19,130 nucleotides of DNA from Candidatus Nanohalarchaeota archaeon (lineage in GTDB: Archaea > EX4484-52), in the NCBI GenBank assembly GCA_030632385.1, contig DAOVUW010000008.1, forward strand, positions 1 through 19,130, written 5' to 3'. Made by a program: the position numbers and the translations under genes. Below the pieces are notes generated by a model that searched no databases, had not been told where the DNA came from, and saw only the letters and a list, made by a program, of their open reading frames with translations. Positions 14,394-19,130 of this stretch are shown here, one piece after another. Each line of letters begins with the position of its first letter. Within the stretch, counting starts at the first letter, position 1.

Positions 14394-14510
14394 ATGAAAA
14401 TCTTTGTTATTGTGGTTTTAGGGTTATGTTCGTTATCGACGGGTGGTTTTTGGGTTTATTGTGGATTTTGGTTTTTTTGTAAACCAAAAGCTATGGGCTT
14501 TTGGTTATAG
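14394..14510 (+). CDS. Possible 38-residue hydrophobic peptide in a G/T-rich segment
   Basis: An ATG at 14394 opens a 38-codon frame beginning MKIFVIVVLGLCSLSTGGFW, Val/Leu-rich at first and then Trp/Phe/Cys-rich (CGFWFFC), ending GFWL. It could be a small membrane peptide. A TATA box (CTTATAAATG, about 14367-14376) is centred 23 bases upstream, ideal spacing for a leaderless message, and the same element may also serve the divergent four-helix gene. The stop codon falls just after a perfect 10-bp hairpin. Against coding: the DNA is unusually rich in G and T, which alone yields Phe/Trp/Val/Gly frames, and no homologue is known to me. A noncoding RNA is an equal alternative. Confidence 0.3.
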   Translation: MKIFVIVVLGLCSLSTGGFWVYCGFWFFCKPKAMGFWL

Positions 14511-14562
14511 AATTTGGTATTATTTTGGTTTTTTGATTGGCTTTTTTTTGTTTGTTTTTGAT
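14482..14562 (+). terminator. Hairpin followed by T-rich stretch
   Basis: aaccaaaagc (14482-14491) and gcttttggtt (14497-14506) form a perfect 10-bp stem with loop tatgg. The plus strand then becomes strongly T-rich (about 14515-14562). This fits a terminator for a short plus-strand transcript starting near 14394. Confidence 0.45.
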
Positions 14563-14623
14563 TAAAAATGGGTAAAATATTTATAATCTAATTTGAATTA
14601 ATTCACAAAACCATTATGCTGCC

Positions 14624-15484
14624 CTAATAATTTTCTTGAGTTGCAAAAGTTAATATTTCTTCTTTTCCATAAAACATTGTCTTTTCAAGAACATTCTTTA
14701 AAATTTTTCTCTCAATTTTGTTTTTTAGAGTACCTATTTCTTCACCATTAACACACACTGCTCTTTTTTTTAATTCTTCAAAATCTTCACGTTTATTGAA
14801 ATTTTCAATTCCAAGCGGTTTTATTGCACTTACATCATATAATAATAGTGGTGTTATTTTCGATATTGTTTCTTTTTTTATCATCGTAACACCAGGCGGA
14901 CCTGCAACAAGTATTATTTCTTTATTTTTGCAGGAAGTGTATACATCATATTCGCACTGGCATATAAGACCAACTATATTTGGATTATTGAGTTGAGCTA
15001 AAATATCATTAATTTTGTCTCTATTTCTTGAAGTGATAGTAACCACTGCTTTTTTTTCCGCTAATATAAGTGCAATGCACTGACCTATAGCGCCTGTACC
15101 GCCCAGAATAAGAATATTTTTTCCTTCAAGATTTTTTATTTGTTTTTTCATGTTTATTAACATTGCAGCTATTGTTGTATATACTCCATTTGGATCAAAA
15201 ATAAGAGAAATTGGATGGACTTTAGAAGTCAATAAAAACTCTTTTAATGTGTTGTAGCATTCTTCTGCTTTTTTTACATCTGATCCCCCTATAAAAAAAA
15301 CAGTATTTTTGATATCTCTTTTGTTTCGTGCAAAAATAACATCATGCAATATTTTCAATGCTTTTTTTTTGTCTACATTAAAATAAGGCATAACTTTATT
15401 GTATCCATTATCGTAAGCAAGAAGGCAATCGTATGGATTTGAATAAGATCCTGCATCCAAATAAAAAAGAATTTTATCCCCCAT
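14624..15484 (-). CDS. NAD(P)-dependent methylenetetrahydromethanopterin dehydrogenase-like (MtdA/MtdB family)
   Basis: A cytoplasmic dehydrogenase that in known members oxidises methylene-tetrahydromethanopterin (or -folate for MtdA) to methenyl with NAD(P). The N-terminal domain matches MtdB along its length: ILFYLDAGSYSNPYDCLLAY (5-24) against the MtdB LLFQFD segment, the YFNV turn, and NTVFFIGGSDVKKAEE (60-75). The substrate region FDPNGVYTTIAAML (96-109) matches the family D-x-N-G-x-x-TTAAA signature. The Rossmann fold follows with ILILGGTGAIGQ (124-135) and a VTITSR strand whose Ser-Arg suggests NADP. The C-terminal LLLYDVSAIKPLGIE segment corresponds to the MtdB DYNAQPPLGI region. Length (286) is normal. 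The family is best known in methylotrophic bacteria, so its presence in an archaeon without methanogenesis genes in view is notable. It diverges from enolase off a shared TATA box. Confidence 0.82.
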   Translation of the reverse strand: MGDKILFYLDAGSYSNPYDCLLAYDNGYNKVMPYFNVDKKKALKILHDVIFARNKRDIKNTVFFIGGSDVKKAEECYNTLKEFLLTSKVHPISLIFDPNGVYTTIAAMLINMKKQIKNLEGKNILILGGTGAIGQCIALILAEKKAVVTITSRNRDKINDILAQLNNPNIVGLICQCEYDVYTSCKNKEIILVAGPPGVTMIKKETISKITPLLLYDVSAIKPLGIENFNKREDFEELKKRAVCVNGEEIGTLKNKIERKILKNVLEKTMFYGKEEILTFATQENY

Positions 15485-15500
15485 ACATTATTTAGTCCAT

Positions 15501-15512
15501 AAAATATATAAG
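15501..15512. promoter_or_regulatory. Shared TATA box between the Mtd-like and enolase genes
   Basis: AAATATATAAGG on the plus strand is centred about 26 bases from the enolase ATG at 15533. Its complement, CTTATATATTT, is about 23 bases from the Mtd-like ATG at 15484. The core ATATAT is self-complementary. No other TATA box lies in the 48-base gap. Confidence 0.55.
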
Positions 15513-15532
15513 GTTCACTATATTTTTAATAA

Positions 15533-16810
15533 ATGGAAACAAATATAACCAATATTTTTGCAAGGCAAATTTTAGATTCCCGGGGAAATCCTACGGTAGA
15601 AGTAGAAGTTAAAACCGAAAAAGGTTTCGGAAGAGCAAAAGTTCCCAGCGGAGCATCAACAGGAGTGTACGAAGCAGTTGAGTTAAGAGATGGAGACAAA
15701 AAAAAATACAACGGAAAAAGCGTATATAATGCAGTAAATAATGTCAACAATATAATTTCTAATAAAATAATTGGAATGAATGCAGAAAATCAGGAACAAA
15801 TAGATAAATTAATGATTGAATTGGACGGAACTGCCAATAAAGCAAACTTAGGCGCAAATGCAATTCTTGGCGTTTCACTTGCATGTGCAAGAGCGGCTTC
15901 AGATACACTTAATCTTCCATTGCATAGATATCTATCTGGGAAATATTCTCAAAATAAAGATTGCCTTATGCCTGTGCCAATGATGAACGTATTGAATGGA
16001 GGAAAACATGCAGGAAGCAAATTACAGATGCAAGAATTTATGATAATGCCTGTTGGAGAGGATTCATTTAGCGATGCCCTAAAGACAGGAGTTGAATGCT
16101 ATCACGAATTAAAATCAAAAATTAAAGACAAATACGGCAAAAGTGCAGTAAATGTCGGTGATGAGGGAGGTTATGCTCCTCCATTTACCTGTCCAGAAGA
16201 ACCTCTGGATTTGCTTGTTGAAATCATTGAAGAATTCGGCGGCGGAAAAAATAATATAAAAATTGCCATGGATCCTGCAGCAAGTGAATTCTATAATAAA
16301 GATAGCCAGAAATATGGTGTCGGAGAAAAAAAATACACTTCCGGGGAATTAATAGATTATTATCTTGATTTGATAAAGACATATCCGATTTGCTCTTTAG
16401 AAGATGCTCTTGAAGAAAATGATTTTGAAGGTTTTGCAGAACTTACAAAAAAGACAGATATACAGATAGTAGGAGATGATTTATTTGTAACCAACACAAA
16501 ACGACTTCAGGAAGGCATCGACAAAAACAGCGCTAATGCTCTACTATTAAAAGTAAATCAAATAGGAACATTGACTGAATCTGTTGATGCTTTCAACATG
16601 GCGCATAATAACAATTATAATGTTGTAGTGAGTCATCGTTCAGGAGAGACAGATGATTCGTTTATCAGTGATTTTGCAGCAGGTCTTGGTTCAGGACAAA
16701 TAAAGACAGGAGCACCGGCGAGAAGCGAAAGGACAGAAAAATACAATCAACTCTTAAGAATTGAAGAAATGGAAAAAGAAAATTGTTTATTTAAGAATCC
16801 TTTTGAATAA
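15533..16810 (+). CDS. eno: Enolase (phosphopyruvate hydratase)
   Basis: A cytoplasmic glycolytic and gluconeogenic enzyme interconverting 2-phosphoglycerate and phosphoenolpyruvate. All landmarks are present over the usual 425 residues: the N-terminal RQILDSRGNPTVEVEV, the mobile loop VPSGASTG (37-44), GANAILGVSLA, VPMMNVLNGG with the active-site His nearby, the catalytic Glu in NVGDEGGYAP, and metal ligands in AMDPAASEF, CSLEDAL and VGDDLFVTN. Also present are the catalytic Lys in LLLKVNQIGT, SHRSGETDD, and QIKTGAPARSER. No residue needed for activity is missing. The start follows the shared TATA box at 15501-15512 with no leader. The stop codon lies within an inverted repeat that may act as terminator. 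Confidence 0.97.
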   Translation: METNITNIFARQILDSRGNPTVEVEVKTEKGFGRAKVPSGASTGVYEAVELRDGDKKKYNGKSVYNAVNNVNNIISNKIIGMNAENQEQIDKLMIELDGTANKANLGANAILGVSLACARAASDTLNLPLHRYLSGKYSQNKDCLMPVPMMNVLNGGKHAGSKLQMQEFMIMPVGEDSFSDALKTGVECYHELKSKIKDKYGKSAVNVGDEGGYAPPFTCPEEPLDLLVEIIEEFGGGKNNIKIAMDPAASEFYNKDSQKYGVGEKKYTSGELIDYYLDLIKTYPICSLEDALEENDFEGFAELTKKTDIQIVGDDLFVTNTKRLQEGIDKNSANALLLKVNQIGTLTESVDAFNMAHNNNYNVVVSHRSGETDDSFISDFAAGLGSGQIKTGAPARSERTEKYNQLLRIEEMEKENCLFKNPFE

Positions 16811-16830
16811 AGATTCTTATTTTATTTAAG
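16792..16830 (+). terminator. Possible enolase terminator overlapping the stop codon
   Basis: taagaatc (16792-16799) and gattctta (16812-16819) form a perfect 8-bp stem whose 12-base loop holds the stop codon. It is followed by ttttattt. Similar placement is seen at the end of the four-helix protein gene. Confidence 0.4.
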
Positions 16831-17037
16831 TCATAACGAGTTTCAACAGAATATAGAATTTGAGAGAGCGAAGTGTAACAAGTAAACTGCAGATTATGTT
16901 TTGTTCTTTGAGCCGAAAGCAATAATGTAACATAATGAAAAACCGAAGACTAATGAATTGTAATTTTAAGAGGCGTTCATCAGCCAATTGCTCTATAAGA
17001 AAAAGAGTCAAGGTGACAATTTCTTAATATCCATATA
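16831..17037. other. Noncoding gap with no identified feature
   Basis: Between the enolase terminator and the convergent lipoprotein gene I see no convincing gene. A 61-codon minus-strand frame (16826-17011) has no promoter or recognisable sequence. An 8-bp inverted repeat, attatgtt (16893-16900) and aacataat (16929-16936), and local GC-richer patches (ggcgttcatcagcc) hint at an RNA structure, but no C/D or H/ACA box pair fits. Confidence 0.3.
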
Positions 17038-17721
17038 CTATCTGACTTCAAAAATTTTACCAGATATTAAATCCAAAGGAAGATTAAATCTTTGTATTTC
17101 CCTACAAGAATATGAAGGATTGGTCGTTATAATAGCAGATAATTTTTCAAATTTTTCTTGAATTTCTTCTTCCTTTAAAGTAAATTTCGACCAATCATAG
17201 TTTCCAAAGTTCATTAAAGTAAATACAGTAGAGTTATGATATATGATTACACCATTTTCATAAAATTCTACATAATTAAGTTCACTTGATTGAATATTTA
17301 TGTAGATATAAATAAGATTATCTGTTTTGTAAGTATTAATGCACTTTATGTATTGATTTCCACCCGAAAGATCAATTTTTTTTACATTGTCTGAATTTGT
17401 AAGATTGATAGAAATAGAGGCAGATTTCCCTGTGTTTGGTTCGTAGTTCTTTACACAATCACTTGCCTTATCATAAATTTCTTTAGTTAGCTCTATTGAA
17501 ATTTTAATTTCATTAACAATAGGTTCCTTTTTTGATTCTTCATTTAATGCATCGTCGCTTGTGGCAGAAGGAAATTTTTCGTCTAAATTGATATCATGAA
17601 GCTCTGCTCCCGTGGATTCTTTATTTTCCAGATTTGAATTTTCAGTAGTACAACCAGTAAAAAGTATAATAAACAAAAAAAGTAATAGCGCGCGTAAGAA
17701 TATTAATTTCAATTTCATCAT
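17038..17721 (-). CDS. Hypothetical lipoprotein
   Basis: The protein is unrecognised. A signal peptide with basic MMKLK and a Leu/Phe-rich core ends in the lipobox LFTGC at about residues 20-24, so Cys24 is the likely lipid anchor and the mature protein is outside the membrane. A linker rich in Glu, Asn, Ser and Thr (25-70) follows. The globular part (about 70-227) has alternating beta strands (KISIELT, SASISINLT, LIYIYINIQSS, YVEFYENGVIIYH) and three cysteines in positions that could form a disulfide. It shares the TTEN tail after Cys with the other lipoprotein in this window, a general linker trait rather than homology. Start: a double ATG; a TATA box TTTATAAT (17743-17750, minus) is centred 25 bases upstream of the first. 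Confidence 0.65.
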   Translation of the reverse strand: MMKLKLIFLRALLLFLFIILFTGCTTENSNLENKESTGAELHDINLDEKFPSATSDDALNEESKKEPIVNEIKISIELTKEIYDKASDCVKNYEPNTGKSASISINLTNSDNVKKIDLSGGNQYIKCINTYKTDNLIYIYINIQSSELNYVEFYENGVIIYHNSTVFTLMNFGNYDWSKFTLKEEEIQEKFEKLSAIITTNPSYSCREIQRFNLPLDLISGKIFEVR

Positions 17722-17742
17722 ATGGTTTCTTATAAGAATAAA

Positions 17743-17750
17743 TTATAAAT
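17743..17750 (-). promoter_or_regulatory. TATA box of the hypothetical lipoprotein gene
   Basis: TTTATAAT on the minus strand is centred 25 bases upstream of the ATG at 17721, predicting a leaderless message. Confidence 0.5.
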
Positions 17751-17859
17751 CTTTCTATCTATAAAATGAGAAATTATTTCCATCTATTTTTTAGTCTCTC
17801 AAAATCATATAATAATTAATAAAGTAGAATATGGCGCAAGACCATAGAATCAAAAACAA

Positions 17860-18792
17860 TTAATCTGATTTTATTAATTTCATAATCTGACAATATTTGC
17901 ATATTTCACCGCTTCCGGATTCACCGCAAATACTGCATATTTTTGGAGTGCTATTTTTTCGGGCATCAAGTAATTCTTTTCTTATTTTTTCAAAGTTCTT
18001 TATTATTGAATATTTGGTTCCCGGATAATTTTTTTCAAGATTTAAAATTATATCTCTTATTTTCCACCTAAAACTCTTTTTTGCATTTGGGCATTCTCCT
18101 GAAAATGTTTTGAAATTCTTTAAATGTGAAAAGAGAGCAGTTTCTTTTTCAGGAATATCTAAAAGAGGTTTTATTCTTCTTACAAACATTGATTTTTCGG
18201 TTTTCGGAGAAAAAGACCCCAGACGCAAAGCACGGGATATGTCTCCCCGAACATAACTTATGAAAATACTCTGGCATTCATCATCAAGGTTATGCGCAAT
18301 GACGAGTTTATTTGCTCCAAGTTCTCTTGCTTTTTTATTCAATATATATCTTCTAAATACAGAACAGACAGAGCAAGCTCCGATTTTTTCTTTTCTGATT
18401 GCTTCTGTTTTCATGATCTGCTCAAGTGTAACTCCGCATTCTTCCTTAAATGAGAAAATATGATGTTTTATGCCGTATTTTTTGGTAATATCTTTTGCGC
18501 ATTTTATATCTTCTTTTCGATAATTGCTGATTCCTTCATTTATAGTTATTGCAAAAATTTCAATATTGTATTTCTTGCGGATTGTAGATAAAAACCATGT
18601 TGCAAGACATGAATCTTTTCCGCCAGAAAGACCAACAGCAACAACATCTCCTCTTCTTAAAAGTTGATTTACCCGAATTGTTTTTCTTATTTTTTTTTCA
18701 ACAGAGCGCAAAAAATGCTTTTCGCAAAGACGGATTCCCTCATATTTTCTTACAAGTATTGCTTTTTCATCACAAAAAGAGCATTTTACCAT
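17860..18792 (-). CDS. tRNA 2-thiouridine synthesis protein (TtuA/Ncs6 family)
   Basis: A PP-loop ATPase that adenylates a uridine in tRNA and replaces its oxygen with sulfur, receiving sulfur from a ubiquitin-like carrier protein. Numbered from the ATG at 18798, the N-terminal zinc site is C6xxC9 with C25xxH28, the PP-loop is SGGKDS (58-63), and the C-terminal zinc site is CSICGESGSGEICKYC. Three cysteines expected to hold an Fe-S cluster are present: the pair in GACSVCSVFRR and the one in GECPNA. KLVIAHNLDDE is the second family signature. TtuA acts on U54 and Ncs6/Ctu1 on wobble U34; I cannot separate them from sequence. A second ATG two codons downstream, at 18792, is better spaced (about 24 bases) from the TATA box at 18811-18820 and is used here. 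Confidence 0.9.
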   Translation of the reverse strand: MVKCSFCDEKAILVRKYEGIRLCEKHFLRSVEKKIRKTIRVNQLLRRGDVVAVGLSGGKDSCLATWFLSTIRKKYNIEIFAITINEGISNYRKEDIKCAKDITKKYGIKHHIFSFKEECGVTLEQIMKTEAIRKEKIGACSVCSVFRRYILNKKARELGANKLVIAHNLDDECQSIFISYVRGDISRALRLGSFSPKTEKSMFVRRIKPLLDIPEKETALFSHLKNFKTFSGECPNAKKSFRWKIRDIILNLEKNYPGTKYSIIKNFEKIRKELLDARKNSTPKICSICGESGSGEICKYCQIMKLIKSD

Positions 18793-18810
18793 AGGCATTA
18801 AAAATAAAGT

Positions 18811-18820
18811 TATTTAAAAA
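18811..18820 (-). promoter_or_regulatory. TATA box of the tRNA thiolation gene
   Basis: TTTTTAAATA on the minus strand is centred about 24 bases from the ATG at 18792 and about 18 from the ATG at 18798, favouring the inner start. Confidence 0.45.
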
Positions 18821-18949
18821 AGTTATCAATTTGTTGAATGTCTTGGAATCAATTTTTGTAAGAGAGTACTATATTTTTAAAAATTAGTATCTATAGTAAC
18901 GCTCTAAGTTAATGCGAAATCTACATAAACCTCAAATTCTAATAACCAT

Positions 18950-19130
18950 ATGGAATTAACTTTTTCTACAAAAAAAATTGTTGATATTATTAACAATTCG
19001 GGAGACCATAATGAAAAGATAAGATTACAGGCATTATTGCTTGTAAAAAACGGTTTGTCGCCAAAAGAAGTGGCAATAAAATTATCAAAACATCACGCAA
19101 CAATCTATCGTTGGATTAATACAGCAAAAT
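18950..19130 (+). CDS. Helix-turn-helix protein, possible IS630-type transposase, partial
   Basis: The frame opens at ATG 18950 and runs off the window end after 60 codons. The fragment starts MELTFSTKKIVDIINNSGD, then contains a homeodomain-like HTH reading LQALLLVKNGLSPKEVAIKL, followed by HHATIYRWINTAK. This is the pattern of the N-terminal HTH of IS630/Tc1-type transposases (and of stand-alone HTH regulators). No catalytic DDE domain can be seen because the window stops. A TATA-like TACATAAAC (18921-18929) is centred about 25 bases upstream. No obvious transposon end is visible upstream, though a near-palindrome lies at 18867-18889. Confidence 0.6.
   Translation, partial: MELTFSTKKIVDIINNSGDHNEKIRLQALLLVKNGLSPKEVAIKLSKHHATIYRWINTAK

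Noticed and set aside
16868..16892. Resemblance to the 3' part of 16S rRNA (gaagtgtaacaagtaaactg)
   Set aside because: It lacks two bases of the conserved segment, and the rest of the 16S 3' end, including the anti-Shine-Dalgarno, does not follow; treated as chance.
16960..16985. Box C-like CTGATGA on the minus strand
   Set aside because: No box D, C' or D' lies at the spacing of an archaeal C/D sRNA, and the first base of box C does not fit.
16826..17011. 61-codon minus-strand ORF in the gap after enolase
   Set aside because: No TATA box or ribosome site, no recognisable sequence, and it overlaps local RNA-like inverted repeats.
1..19130. CRISPR array, prophage or defence island
   Set aside because: No regularly spaced repeats, cas, phage structural, toxin-antitoxin or restriction genes were recognised anywhere in the window.

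Overview
The window is AT-rich and archaeal. It carries a replication factor C large subunit, a 7S-type SRP RNA with an Alu domain, a type 2 isopentenyl diphosphate isomerase, a TtuA/Ncs6-type tRNA thiolase and an archaeal-type enolase. Most genes have a TATA box centred about 22-29 bases upstream of the start codon and no Shine-Dalgarno sequence, which means leaderless transcripts. Short single-gene units, many small membrane proteins and the gene mix suggest a DPANN or Altiarchaeota-like lineage. That placement is inference; no rRNA or ribosomal protein is present to settle it.

Layout. 1-500: a minus-strand RNA cluster reading SRP RNA, tRNA-Arg(CCT), tRNA-Leu(CAA), then a hairpin/oligo-T terminator. 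586-1535: a small two-helix membrane protein converging on, and overlapping, an S51 peptidase. 1755-3304: a DUF58 protein and a probable metal-site-dead MPN/JAB-like protein. 3306-4673: the clamp-loader large subunit and tRNA-Arg(TCG). 4675-8709: a beta-propeller lipoprotein, IPP isomerase and a HAD phosphatase. 8777-8925: nested inverted repeats that look like a three-way-junction RNA. 8984-10551: a membrane-anchored OB-fold protein and an AAA+/winged-helix ATPase diverging from one palindromic TATA box. 10559-14323: a Nudix hydrolase and three unrecognised membrane proteins. 14394-14562: a G/T-rich segment with a tiny ORF and a strong hairpin. 14624-16810: an MtdA/MtdB-like dehydrogenase and enolase diverging from a second shared TATA box. 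17038-18792: a small lipoprotein and the tRNA thiolase. 18950-end: the start of an HTH protein resembling a transposase.

How the genes fit together. The identifiable genes are housekeeping: protein targeting (SRP RNA), translation (three tRNAs and tRNA thiolation), replication (RfcL), lipid precursors (IPP isomerase), glycolysis/gluconeogenesis (enolase) and C1-carrier chemistry (Mtd-like). There are no long operons; almost every gene appears to have its own promoter. No complete mobile element, CRISPR array or defence island is visible. The least explained parts are the membrane proteins at 11258-14323, the degenerate MPN protein and the two candidate noncoding RNAs.
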